DNA from: Saltatorellus ferox
Lineage (GTDB): Bacteria > Planctomycetota > UBA1135 > GCA-002686595
Direction: 5' to 3'
Assembly: GCA_007751475.1 (NCBI GenBank)
Contig: CP036434.1
Coordinates: 5,647,524 to 5,711,523 of the forward strand
DNA length: 64,000 nt
The notes below the pieces were generated by a model that had not been told where the DNA came from, ran no database searches, and saw only the letters and a list, made by a program, of their open reading frames with translations. Made by a program: the position numbers and the translations under genes. Shown here one piece after another: positions 28,113 through 37,184 of the stretch; the first letter of the stretch is position 1, and each line of letters starts with the position of its first letter.

Positions 28113-31100
28113 TTGAGCGACAAGGTACGTATTCACGATCTCGCAAAGCAGTACGGCATGCCGGGTAAAGACCTGGCCTCGAAACTGCGCGACTTCGGAT
28201 TCAGCAAGGCGAAGAGCCACATGTCGGCGCTGGACCAGTTCGAGCTGGTTCAGGCCCAGGGTCTGCTGGAGGCCAACGGCATCATGCCGACCTCCTCCGA
28301 CTCGTCGGACGATGGCGGCGGAGACGGCGAGAGCGGAGGTCTGCGCGTGATGAAGCGCAGGAAGCTCAAGGCCGACAACGACGATTCCGTTAGCGGAATG
28401 CCTGGCTTCAAGCGGCGGAAGAAGCTGCCTGAAGAGGGTTCGGCCCCGGCGGTTCGTCCCGCAGGCCAGCCCCAGGCGACATCCGCGGCCACCCCCTCGG
28501 CGGCTCCGGCAGCCCCGCGCGTCACGCCCCCGGTGGAGGAGATTCGCCCCGCGGCTTCCGCGACGTCGGAGTCCGCTGCGTATCCCGCGGGAGCTGGGTC
28601 CCCCGCGGCAGCTGGGTCCCCCGCGGCAGCTGGGTCCCCCGCGGCAGCTGGGTCCCCCGCGGCAGCTGGGTCCCCCGCGGCAGCTGGGTCCCCCGCGGCA
28701 GCTGGGTCTCCCGCGGCAGCTGGGTCTCCCGCGGCAACTCCAACAGCAGGTGCTGCTCAGCCGGTTGCCCCCGAAGTATCCGCCAAGGCGCCCACCGCCG
28801 CGGAGCCCGTCAAGGCACCTACCGCCGCGGAGCCCGTCAAGGCACCTACCGCCGCGGAGACCGCGCGCGCGAAAGCGATCGCGGAAGAGGACGGCATGGC
28901 CCCGATCAAGCGCTCGATCGCCAAACGGAAACGCGAGGCAGAGGAGGCGATCGTGGCGGAGAAGGCCGCGGCCAAGAGGGCTGCGGAGGCTCCGGCCGTC
29001 GTCACTCCTGCCGCGGACGAGAAGCACGCGACCAGCGACGCCGCCGAGTCGGCGGGGAACGCCGCGGCTGAAGGCACGTCTTCGGGCGCAAAGGCCGGCG
29101 AATCCGCCGGGAAAGCGGGTGAGCCTGCGGCGGCTTCGTCTGCGGGCGATGGCAAGAGCGCCGCTGCGAACGAGACGTCCGAAGCCGGCTCCAAGACGTC
29201 TCCCGCGCCGGCTGGCTCTGATGCGGGCGGGGCTGCCACCCCGACCGCAGAGGCTCCAGCGAGCACCGATGCCGTTGCCCCAGAAGCGCCCGCGGCCCCG
29301 GCCGCCAAGGAAGACGACAAGCCCGAGCGACGAGGCAACGTCGTCGGCTTCATCGATCCCTCCAGCTTCCAGCAGAGCACGCCCGCCCGTCGCCGTCCGG
29401 ACTCGCGCCGCATCCAGGGCCGCGACGACGCGACGCCTGACGTGCGCCCGACCTTCGGTCGCGACCGTGGTCGCCAGCAGAGCCCGACCGGGCCCCGCGG
29501 CAAGATGACGGCGGCCGAGCTCCGTGAACGCGAGCAGGGACGCTTCCTGCGGCGTAACCGCGCCGCTGGCGGTCCTCCGGGCCGCGGTGGCCCAGGCAGC
29601 CAGGGCGGCGGCGGTGGTCGCGGAGGCGGCCGCGGCGGATCGCGCGATATGGTCACGCTCTCGCCCTACTCGGGCCAGAAGGTGACGGTCGACGAGCCGA
29701 TCACGATCACCAAGCTCAGCGACGCCCTGTCGCTCAAGAGCAGCGTGGTTCAAAAGCGCGCTCTGGAGCGTCAGTACGGCATGTTCACGGTCAACCAGAC
29801 CCTGGACCACGATACGGCGACGCTCCTCGCGTCGGAGTTCGACGTCGAGCTGGAGATCAAGGAAGAGGTCACCGCGGAGCAGCAGCTCATCGAAGAGGTG
29901 GCCAAGAAACGGAGCGAGATCGAAGAGGAACACCTCACCGAGCGCGCCCCCACCGTTGCCTTCCTCGGCCACGTCGACCACGGGAAGACGACCCTCATCG
30001 ACAAGATCCGCAGCTCCAAGGTCGCGGACAAGGAGTCGGGTGGCATCACCCAGCATATCGGCGCCTACCAGGTGCAGACGAAGAAGGGCCACTCGGTCAC
30101 GATCGTCGACACCCCGGGTCACGAGGCGTTCACCGCCATGCGTGCCCGCGGCGCGAAGGCCGTGGACATCGTCGTGCTCGTGGTCGCAGGTGATGACGGC
30201 GTGAAGCCGAGCACCGTCGAGGCCATCAACCACGCGAAGTTCGCCAAGACCCCGATCGTGGTCGCCATCAACAAGAAGGATCGCGAGGGCTTCAACGCCA
30301 ACTCCGTCATCCAGCAGCTGATGGGCCAGGAACTCGTTCCCGAGCAGTACGGCGGCAACACCGCGATGTTCGAGACCTCGGGTATGACAGGCGAGGGCAT
30401 CGAGGAACTCCTCGAGCACATCTTCCTGATGGGCGAGATGGAACTTGGCCTCCGGGCTCACCCCGAAGGCCCTGCCAGCGGCGTGGTCCTCGAGGCGGAG
30501 ATCCAGCAGGGCCGGGGCATCGTCGCTCACCTTCTCGTCCAGGACGGCACGCTGCAGCGCGGCGATGTCATCCTGGCCGGTGAAGGCTACGGCAAGGTGC
30601 GGCAGCTCCTCGACGACCGCGGCAACACGCTGAAGGTCGCTGGACCGTCGACGCCGGTTTCCGTGACCGGTCTCGACGCCCTTCCGGGCGTCGGCCAGCC
30701 GTTCCACGTGATCGATACCCTGGCCCAGGCCAAGGAGATCGCCGGCGAGCGCGAGCGCAGCAACCGGGCCGTCATGCTGGCGTCCAAACGCGAACCGAGC
30801 CGCGAGCTGGAAGCGATCCTTGGATCGGCTCCGAAAACCGAGCGCGAGAACATCAACGTCATCATCCGGACGGACGTCCAGGGCTCGGCCGAGGTGCTCC
30901 GCCAGGAGATCGAGGCGCTCGAGCACGACGAGGTCCAGGTCAAGCTGATCCACTCGGGCGTTGGCCCGATCACGGAGAGCGACGTCGACCTCGCTGCGAC
31001 CTCGAACGCGATCCTGATCGCGTTCCAGGTGTCGGTGAACCCGAAGGCCCGCCAGGAGGCGGAGCGCAAGGGTCTGACGGTGCGTCGCTACAGCGTGATC

Positions 31101-31457
31101 TACGAGGTGCTCGACGACCTCCGTCGGGTCATGGAAGGCGCGCTCAAGCCGGAGTTCCTCGAGGAGATCACGGGTCACGTCGAGATCAGACGTCTCTTCA
31201 AGTCCTCGAAGATTGGTCTCATCGCCGGTTGTATGGTCCTGGACGGCACGATCAAGCGGAACAGCAAGTGCCGCTTGCTCCGGGACGGAAGCGTGGTCTA
31301 CACCGGTTCGATCGGGTCGCTGCGGCGCGAGAAGGACGAGGCGAACGAGGTTCGCTCGGGCTTCGAGTGCGGTATCGTGCTCCGGGACTTCCGGGATATC
31401 CGCGTCGACGACGTGGTCGAGACGTTCCGCATGAAGGAAATCAAGCGGACGCTCTGA
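28113..31457 (+). CDS. infB: Translation initiation factor IF-2
   Basis: 1114 aa, starting at TTG 28113 with AAGGAA just upstream. An N-terminal IF2_N unit (VRIHDLAKQYGMPGKDLASKL) is followed by about 480 residues of low-complexity Ala/Pro/Glu sequence, including eight AAGSPA-type repeats. A second IF2_N-like unit lies at about residue 530. The GTPase domain then has GHVDHGKTT (G1), DTPGHEAF (G3) and NKKD (G4), followed by domains II-IV. It brings fMet-tRNA to the 30S subunit. rbfA lies 13 bases downstream. Confidence 0.97.
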   Translation: MSDKVRIHDLAKQYGMPGKDLASKLRDFGFSKAKSHMSALDQFELVQAQGLLEANGIMPTSSDSSDDGGGDGESGGLRVMKRRKLKADNDDSVSGMPGFKRRKKLPEEGSAPAVRPAGQPQATSAATPSAAPAAPRVTPPVEEIRPAASATSESAAYPAGAGSPAAAGSPAAAGSPAAAGSPAAAGSPAAAGSPAAAGSPAAAGSPAATPTAGAAQPVAPEVSAKAPTAAEPVKAPTAAEPVKAPTAAETARAKAIAEEDGMAPIKRSIAKRKREAEEAIVAEKAAAKRAAEAPAVVTPAADEKHATSDAAESAGNAAAEGTSSGAKAGESAGKAGEPAAASSAGDGKSAAANETSEAGSKTSPAPAGSDAGGAATPTAEAPASTDAVAPEAPAAPAAKEDDKPERRGNVVGFIDPSSFQQSTPARRRPDSRRIQGRDDATPDVRPTFGRDRGRQQSPTGPRGKMTAAELREREQGRFLRRNRAAGGPPGRGGPGSQGGGGGRGGGRGGSRDMVTLSPYSGQKVTVDEPITITKLSDALSLKSSVVQKRALERQYGMFTVNQTLDHDTATLLASEFDVELEIKEEVTAEQQLIEEVAKKRSEIEEEHLTERAPTVAFLGHVDHGKTTLIDKIRSSKVADKESGGITQHIGAYQVQTKKGHSVTIVDTPGHEAFTAMRARGAKAVDIVVLVVAGDDGVKPSTVEAINHAKFAKTPIVVAINKKDREGFNANSVIQQLMGQELVPEQYGGNTAMFETSGMTGEGIEELLEHIFLMGEMELGLRAHPEGPASGVVLEAEIQQGRGIVAHLLVQDGTLQRGDVILAGEGYGKVRQLLDDRGNTLKVAGPSTPVSVTGLDALPGVGQPFHVIDTLAQAKEIAGERERSNRAVMLASKREPSRELEAILGSAPKTERENINVIIRTDVQGSAEVLRQEIEALEHDEVQVKLIHSGVGPITESDVDLAATSNAILIAFQVSVNPKARQEAERKGLTVRRYSVIYEVLDDLRRVMEGALKPEFLEEITGHVEIRRLFKSSKIGLIAGCMVLDGTIKRNSKCRLLRDGSVVYTGSIGSLRREKDEANEVRSGFECGIVLRDFRDIRVDDVVETFRMKEIKRTL
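28591..28734 (+). repeat. 18-bp tandem repeat, eight units, inside infB
   Basis: Eight direct copies of an 18-bp unit of the type CAGCTGGGTCCCCCGCGG encode (AAGSPA)n in the IF-2 linker. The middle copies are identical; the last two share a C-to-T change and the first differs in one base. Identity this high at the DNA level points to recent slippage, and copy number is probably variable between strains. Confidence 0.95.
28785..28860 (+). repeat. 27-bp tandem repeat, about 2.8 units, inside infB
   Basis: Two full units and one 22-base partial unit of 27 bp encode KAPTAAEPV repeats in the IF-2 linker. Units two and three are identical over their shared length; unit one differs at two bases. Confidence 0.9.
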
Positions 31458-31470
31458 TCGGCTGACCGTC

Positions 31471-31920
31471 ATGGCGAACCCACGAACCGTGGCTCGACTG
31501 GAAGTGCAGATTCAGCGCCGTATCGCGCACTGTCTCCAGTTCGAGCTCGCTGACCCGCGGTCGTCGTTCATCACGATCCAGCGGATCGAGCTGAACAGCG
31601 ACCTGAGCACGGCGAAGGCCCACTACTCGGTGCTCGGCTCCGAGGCCGATCGCTCGAAGGCCAAGCACATGCTGGAGCATGCGAACGGATTCATCCGGAA
31701 GCAGATGGGCTCGATCCTGAGGACCAGGTCGATCCCCCAGCTGCGCTGGGTCTACGACGAATCGATCGCGGGCGCCGAGGCCATGGAAGACCTCCTGGAG
31801 CGGACGATGCGACGGGACGCCGAGATCCGGGGCGAGGCGGTGCAGCCTCCTCCCCCGCCAGGGGAAGCGAGCGACGAGGCCGAGGAAGCCGAAGACGACC
31901 CCTCCGACGAAGAGGAGTAG
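31471..31920 (+). CDS. rbfA: 30S ribosome-binding factor A
   Basis: 149 aa. The KH-like fold of RbfA is recognisable: VARLEVQIQRRIAHCLQFELADPRSSF at the start, then ELNSDLSTAKAHYSVLG and IRKQMGSILRTRSIPQLRWVYDESI. It assists late 16S rRNA 5'-end maturation and cold adaptation. The C-terminal 30 residues are Pro/Glu/Asp-rich and disordered. It follows infB by 13 bases, the classic nusA-infB-rbfA order, and ends at a strong terminator. Confidence 0.95.
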   Translation: MANPRTVARLEVQIQRRIAHCLQFELADPRSSFITIQRIELNSDLSTAKAHYSVLGSEADRSKAKHMLEHANGFIRKQMGSILRTRSIPQLRWVYDESIAGAEAMEDLLERTMRRDAEIRGEAVQPPPPPGEASDEAEEAEDDPSDEEE

Positions 31921-31930
31921 GCAAAGGGAA

Positions 31931-31965
31931 GGGGCCCGCATCCACGAAGGATGCGGGCCCCTTTT
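31931..31965. terminator. Intrinsic terminator between rbfA and cysS
   Basis: A perfect 13-bp stem (GGGGCCCGCATCC and its complement, 31931-31943 and 31949-31961) with loop ACGAA is followed by TTTT. It terminates rbfA and lies between it and the convergent cysS. Confidence 0.9.
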
Positions 31966-31991
31966 CGATGAAGCGCGCTGACCTCTCGTCC

Positions 31992-33425
31992 CTATCGCCT
32001 GCGCCAGACGACCCCGTCCGGGGTGTCCTGCAGCTCGATCCCCATGGCGGTGAGCTGATTCCGGGCCGCGTCCGCCGCCGTCCAGTCCTTGGCCGCCTTC
32101 GCTGCATTGCGCGCCTCGATGAGGGCCTCGATCTCGGCGTCCGCCGTCTGCTTGTCGACCTGGATGAAGCCGAAGACCTCGTTCGCCTTTCCGTAGAACG
32201 CGAGCGTGTCAGCAGCCACCGCAGCCCCGACCTGACCTTCCAGGAGCGGCTTCCGCAGGCTCTCCAGCGCGGCGAGCGCCACCGGCGCGTTCAGGTCGTC
32301 GTTCATGCCGCCCTCGAACGAGGCGATCGCCGAGTCGAGGAGCGCGCGCCCTGCCTCGGCGTCCGCTGCCGCGGGTCCCCCATCGAGGATTCGGTGCAGC
32401 ATCACGGCGACCTCGTCGAGGTTCTCCAGGCGCGCCCGGATCTCGTCCATGATCGGCCAGGTGAAGTTGATCTGGGTCCGGTAGTGGCCGCGGAGGAGCG
32501 CGAATCGCAGGTGGCGGGGCTCGAAGCCGCGCTCCTCGATGTCGGACAGCGTGTAGACGTTGCCGATGCTCTTGCTCATCTTGCCGCCGTCGACCTGGAG
32601 GAACTTCGCGTGCATCCAGACGTTCGCGAGCGGCACCCCGTTGGCGCAGGCGCTCTGGGCGATCTCGCACTCGTGGTGCGGGAACACGTTGTCCTCGCCG
32701 CCCGTGTGAATGTCGATCTGGTCCCCGAGCAGCGCCTTGGCCATGGCCGAGCATTCGATGTGCCAGCCCGGGAAGCCGTCGGCCCCGAAGGGCGTCTCCC
32801 ACTTCATCAGGTGCGCGGGGTCGCTCTTCCAGAGAGCGAAGTCGGCGGGGTGGCGCTTCTCGTCGTTGACCTCGACCCGACTCCCGGCGACGAGGTCCTC
32901 GACACGGTTGCCCGAAAGCCGCCCGTAGGCCGGGAACGTCGACACGTCGAAGTAGACGTTGCCGCCGACGCGGTAGGCGTGCCCCGACGCGATGAGCTGC
33001 TCCACCATCGTGACCATCTCCTCGATGTACTCGGTGGCCTTCGGGCGCGCCTCGGGCTCGCGGACTCCGAGGGCGGCCATGTCCTGCAGAAACATGGCCG
33101 TGTAGCCACGGGTGATCTCGAAGGGGTCCTTCTTCTCCCGTCGGGCCTGGGCCTCGACCTTGTCGTCTCCACCTGAGTCAGCGACGTCGTCATCCGTCAG
33201 GTGCCCGACGTCCGTGATGTTCATGACCTGGCGGACCTCCAGGCCCGTGTACTCGAGCCAGCGGCGCAGTAGGTCGGCGAAGAGAAAGCTCCGATAATTC
33301 CCGATGTGCGGACGGCCGTAAACGGTCGGTCCACAGTTGTAGACGCGCGCCACGCCCGCCTCCATCGGCTCGAAGGGCATCTTCTCTTTGGTGAGCGTGT
33401 TGTAGACGTGGAAGGTCACAGGCAA
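31992..33425 (-). CDS. cysS: Cysteine--tRNA ligase
   Basis: 477 aa class I aminoacyl-tRNA synthetase that charges tRNA-Cys. The HIGH motif is HIGN in GRPHIGNYRSF. The KMSKS motif is GGKMSKSIGN. Zinc ligands are visible: NCGPTVYG near residue 31, IECSAMA, and HHECEIAQS. Length is normal. It is convergent with rbfA and divergent from the kinase/ATPase gene at 33494, leaving only 68 bases for both promoters. Confidence 0.97.
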   Translation of the reverse strand: MPVTFHVYNTLTKEKMPFEPMEAGVARVYNCGPTVYGRPHIGNYRSFLFADLLRRWLEYTGLEVRQVMNITDVGHLTDDDVADSGGDDKVEAQARREKKDPFEITRGYTAMFLQDMAALGVREPEARPKATEYIEEMVTMVEQLIASGHAYRVGGNVYFDVSTFPAYGRLSGNRVEDLVAGSRVEVNDEKRHPADFALWKSDPAHLMKWETPFGADGFPGWHIECSAMAKALLGDQIDIHTGGEDNVFPHHECEIAQSACANGVPLANVWMHAKFLQVDGGKMSKSIGNVYTLSDIEERGFEPRHLRFALLRGHYRTQINFTWPIMDEIRARLENLDEVAVMLHRILDGGPAAADAEAGRALLDSAIASFEGGMNDDLNAPVALAALESLRKPLLEGQVGAAVAADTLAFYGKANEVFGFIQVDKQTADAEIEALIEARNAAKAAKDWTAADAARNQLTAMGIELQDTPDGVVWRRR

Positions 33426-33493
33426 CGGGTTCGTTCGAGTCCGATCGGTCGTAGAATGCGCAGGGGCCCATACGTTACCGGGCGTCCGCGCAG

Positions 33494-36400
33494 ATGACCC
33501 CGCTTAGTCACGCACTTGGTCAAGAAGGACCTGAATCCGCTGAGCGGCCCGGTCCGGAAGTCCGCCTTCTCTGCCCCCTGGGGGTTGGGCGAACGAGCCG
33601 GGTCTGGCGCGGCGTCCTCGGCGCCGAGTGGACCTCGGACGGGCACACCCTGGAGGCCGGCACCGAGGTGGCGATCAAGATCCTCCGCGCCGACCTCGTG
33701 GGCGAGCCGGACGCACGCGAGACCCTGGCGTTCGAGCGCGAGGCGTCCCGCGCCGTCCACCACCCCTCGCTGGCCCGAACGCGGTACCTGTCCGTGAACG
33801 GTCCCACGCCCTTTCTCCGGGACGGGGTGACCGGGCTCGACCCTGCGGTGCTCGAAGACGTGGGCGCGGCCCGTCCATGGCTGATGCTCGACTTGATCCC
33901 GGGTGCGTCGCTGGACGAGATGATCCGGCGGGACCGGGGGCTGCCGGAGCCGCTCGTACGTTCCATCGGCAGCTCCGTCGCCCGCGCGATCGGCGCGCTC
34001 CACGCGGCGGGCTGGGTCCACGGCGACGTCAAGCCCGCGAACATCCGGCTGGACGCCCACGGGCGGGCGATCCTGGTCGATCTCGGCTTCGCCCGGCGCA
34101 CCGGCGCCGCCGGTGCCCCCCACGGGACACCTGGGTACCTCGCACCAGAGCGCTCGGGCGTCGGGCCACCCCGAGCCTCCGCCGACCTGTTCGCCCTCGG
34201 CGTCACCCTCTACGAACTCCTCACGGGAGAGCATCCGGCGGGTGCGCTCGACGGCTCCGCGATCGACGCCCGCACGGAATCACGCCTCAAGGCGCTACGC
34301 CGCGGCCAGATCAAGCCCCCCTCCGACGTGACGCCCCGCGTCTCGCCCCTCTTCGACGCGCTCGTCCGCGTCCTGCTCCAGCCAAGCCCCGCCGCGCGAC
34401 CGACGGCCTCGGAGGCCGCCTCCATTCTGGAGGAAGGCGAGAACGGCGAGTGGTGGCGCGCGCGCATCACCTTCGACGCGAGCGTTCGCCGCGACACCGT
34501 CGCGTGGTCGGGCCAGCATGGGATTCCGCTCGTCGGACGGGACGACGAGCTCGAAACGCTCGCCGCCGCCTGGGAGCAGGCCAAGTCCAACGGTCTCTCG
34601 GTCCTCCTGGTCGGGGAGCAGGGCTCGGGAAAGTCACGCCTCATCGCGGAGTTCGCGCATCGCGTCCGCCACAGCGACCCGAATCCCCCGCTGTACCTTT
34701 ATGCCCGCTGCGATTCCGTCGGCGACTCGCGCCCGGGCGCGCCCCTGATCTCGCTCCTACGGCGCTGGCTTCACCTGCCCTCGCCGGGAACGCCGGGGAA
34801 ACGTACACGAGAGCTACTGGAGAGGACGGTGTCGCCCGATACCGCAAGGGCGCTCGAACAGGTGCTGCGGCCGGGGTCCGAGGACGCCCCCGCCGTCGAC
34901 ATCGCCGAGTCGGCCGCGCTGGCCGAGTGGATCACGCGACTCACCCATGACGTACCCACGATCATCTTCCTGGACGACGTGAACTTCGCGGGGAAGTCGA
35001 CGCTCGGCGCGCTCGCCCGCGTCGCCCGCGAGCTGGAGGGGTCGAGGCTGCTGCTCATCCTCGGCCTTCGAAGCCGCGCGGAGGTGCGCCATCCCGCAGA
35101 GCTGTCCGAGCTCCGCGGCAGGCTCGCCGCGCACACCTCGCGGATCCAGCTCGGACCGCTCGACGAGCCCGCCGTGCTCTCCCTCGTGGAACACATCTTC
35201 CACCACTCGGTGCCGCGGCTGCGCCTGGCGCGGACGCTCCTGAACCGGACCCAGGGGCTACCCGGAAGCATCGGGGAACTCCTTCGACTGGCGCGTCAGC
35301 GCGGCTGGACACGCCAGGCACCCGCGCCGGGCCTCGGGCTTCAGCTGCTGGTGTCCCCCGAAGAGCTGCCTCGCCCCGAGAGCCTTCGAAAAGCCGTGGG
35401 CGAACGCCTCGGCGACCTCGCACCGAGGGAGCGCATCTGGCTGGAGCGCTTTGCGATCGTCGGTTCGCGGATCGACCCGGCACTTCTGAGTCAGGCGTGG
35501 CCGAAGGCCAACGTGAACCATCGCGAAGCGGCGATCGCGAGCCTCGTCCGCAATGGATGGCTCGTACCCGCGGGCAGTCGCTATCGCTTCGCCCATCCCG
35601 TGGATCGCGAGGAGACCATGACGCGCATCCCGGAGCGGCGGGCGCGCCGCATTCATGCCGCGCTGGGCCAAGCGCTGGCCACGGACGAGAGCGCGCGACT
35701 TCGCCGCCCCAGCTACCGCAGAGCGTTCCATCTCCGGGGCGCGGGCCTCAAGGAGGACCTCCTTGCCATCCTCCCGGCGCTGCTAGACGACCTCAAGGAT
35801 CGCGGGCACCCGTATCGCCGCGCCACGGTCGCCGGCTGGGGACTCGAGGCCCTCGACGACGGTCCGCGGGATCCGAAGCTGATGAACCTGCGCCGTCGTC
35901 TGCTGGAGGAACTCGCCGACGCGGCCGATCGCCTGGGCGAGCGCGAGGAACAGCGCGCGGCGCTCGAGGAGCTGAGCGAACTCGACATCGATCTCGACAA
36001 GGACCCGCGTGCGGCGGGCCGGATCTATCTGCTGCACGCCCGTCACGCCGTGAGCAGCGGCCAGTTCGGGATCGCGCGCGGACTCCTGCGCAAGGCTCGT
36101 CAGCTGATGGAACGTCCGCCCGGGGAGGACGCCACGGAAGGCGAGCTCTCCCAGCAGCCGTTCGACCGAGCAGAGATCGAGCGCCTCGCGGCGCGGATCG
36201 AAGCCGAGCACAGCGAGTTTCGCCAGGCCTCGAAGTACGCGGCGGCCGCGCTCGAACTTGCACCCGACCCGGTGGCCCGGGCCGAGGCTCACCTCCTCCA
36301 GGCGGAGATCGAGATCCTCGACGGCAGCGTGGAGTCCGCGCTCCGGCGGCTCAGCTTTGCGCGCCGAGAACTCCGCGCGGAGGAGGGCGGACTGCGCGCC

Positions 36401-37120
36401 CGCTCCACGCGAGCATCGATCAGCATGGTGACCGGCCGGGCCTGGCGCCTCATCGGTCGACCCTATCGCGCATTGCGGGCGTTCGAGCGCGCGGCCGAGC
36501 TGGCGGTGCAGGCGGGCGAAGGCCGGCTGGAGGTCGAGGTCACCGCGCGGCGTGGGCGCCTCATGGCCGACATCGGTCGCGAGCATGAGTCCGAGCTGAT
36601 CCTTCGGGATGCGCTCTTCAGCGCGCGTCGCATCGAGGACAAGCGAGGCGAGGCGCTGGCCGCTCTGTTCCTGGGCATCCTCCTCGGGGAGAACGGTGAG
36701 GAGGGCGCCGGCGACCTGATCCGGCGCGCGACGTCGCTGGCCGAGGAGCTCGGGCAGGGTCGCATCGAAGCTGTCTCGTCCGCGATCGAAGCGCGGATCG
36801 CCTTCGGGAAGGACCAGGTCAAGCTCGCTCTGGAACGATCCGCCCACGGCTGGGACCTCGTGCGCCGCCACGGCGCGGAGCTGCCCGACCGCATCGTGAT
36901 CGGTGGAACGCGGGCGCTCACCCTGAAGCTGGCCGAGCGGGATCGCGAGGCCGAGCGCATGGTGAAGTCGATCCGCCGAAGGATCGAATCGGACAACGCG
37001 CAGCTCAAGTCGGGGATCATGCAGCAGCGCCATCGGCGCTGGTCCCTGTCCCTCCTGGAGCGCACCCTGGACACGGACGGGCCGCTCTATCCGCGGGTGA
37101 TCCTGGAGAACTGGAAGTAG
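33494..37120 (+). CDS. Kinase-AAA ATPase-TPR multidomain regulator (PknK-like)
   Basis: 1208 aa. Residues about 25-310 are a Ser/Thr kinase: glycine loop LGVGRTSRVW, lysine in EVAIKIL, catalytic loop HGDVKPANI (about 176), and DLG at the DFG position (about 196). HGD and DLG replace the usual HRD and DFG; the catalytic and metal aspartates remain. From about 345 comes an AAA_16/STAND-type ATPase with LVGRDDELETL, P-loop GEQGSGKS (about 374) and Walker B IIFLDDV. The C-terminal half (about 690-1200) is helical with TPR-like repeats. There is no DNA-binding domain at the end, unlike LuxR-type STAND regulators. The protein is presumably a cytoplasmic signalling hub, as no transmembrane segment is seen. 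Confidence 0.85.
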   Translation: MTPLSHALGQEGPESAERPGPEVRLLCPLGVGRTSRVWRGVLGAEWTSDGHTLEAGTEVAIKILRADLVGEPDARETLAFEREASRAVHHPSLARTRYLSVNGPTPFLRDGVTGLDPAVLEDVGAARPWLMLDLIPGASLDEMIRRDRGLPEPLVRSIGSSVARAIGALHAAGWVHGDVKPANIRLDAHGRAILVDLGFARRTGAAGAPHGTPGYLAPERSGVGPPRASADLFALGVTLYELLTGEHPAGALDGSAIDARTESRLKALRRGQIKPPSDVTPRVSPLFDALVRVLLQPSPAARPTASEAASILEEGENGEWWRARITFDASVRRDTVAWSGQHGIPLVGRDDELETLAAAWEQAKSNGLSVLLVGEQGSGKSRLIAEFAHRVRHSDPNPPLYLYARCDSVGDSRPGAPLISLLRRWLHLPSPGTPGKRTRELLERTVSPDTARALEQVLRPGSEDAPAVDIAESAALAEWITRLTHDVPTIIFLDDVNFAGKSTLGALARVARELEGSRLLLILGLRSRAEVRHPAELSELRGRLAAHTSRIQLGPLDEPAVLSLVEHIFHHSVPRLRLARTLLNRTQGLPGSIGELLRLARQRGWTRQAPAPGLGLQLLVSPEELPRPESLRKAVGERLGDLAPRERIWLERFAIVGSRIDPALLSQAWPKANVNHREAAIASLVRNGWLVPAGSRYRFAHPVDREETMTRIPERRARRIHAALGQALATDESARLRRPSYRRAFHLRGAGLKEDLLAILPALLDDLKDRGHPYRRATVAGWGLEALDDGPRDPKLMNLRRRLLEELADAADRLGEREEQRAALEELSELDIDLDKDPRAAGRIYLLHARHAVSSGQFGIARGLLRKARQLMERPPGEDATEGELSQQPFDRAEIERLAARIEAEHSEFRQASKYAAAALELAPDPVARAEAHLLQAEIEILDGSVESALRRLSFARRELRAEEGGLRARSTRASISMVTGRAWRLIGRPYRALRAFERAAELAVQAGEGRLEVEVTARRGRLMADIGREHESELILRDALFSARRIEDKRGEALAALFLGILLGENGEEGAGDLIRRATSLAEELGQGRIEAVSSAIEARIAFGKDQVKLALERSAHGWDLVRRHGAELPDRIVIGGTRALTLKLAERDREAERMVKSIRRRIESDNAQLKSGIMQQRHRRWSLSLLERTLDTDGPLYPRVILENWK

Positions 37121-37184
37121 CCGTAGGGGGCTGCGGTTCGAGGATTGCGGGGTTAGCGTGGGTAGCGGTGCCGCGCCCGAATCC

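Noticed and set aside
28591..28734. CRISPR array
   Set aside because: The 18-bp units are directly adjacent with no spacers and are in frame inside infB.
27909..31472. A 1187-codon open frame antisense to infB
   Set aside because: It is a mirror of the GC-rich infB codons, with low-complexity Arg/Gly/Asp/Val composition and no domain. infB is certain.
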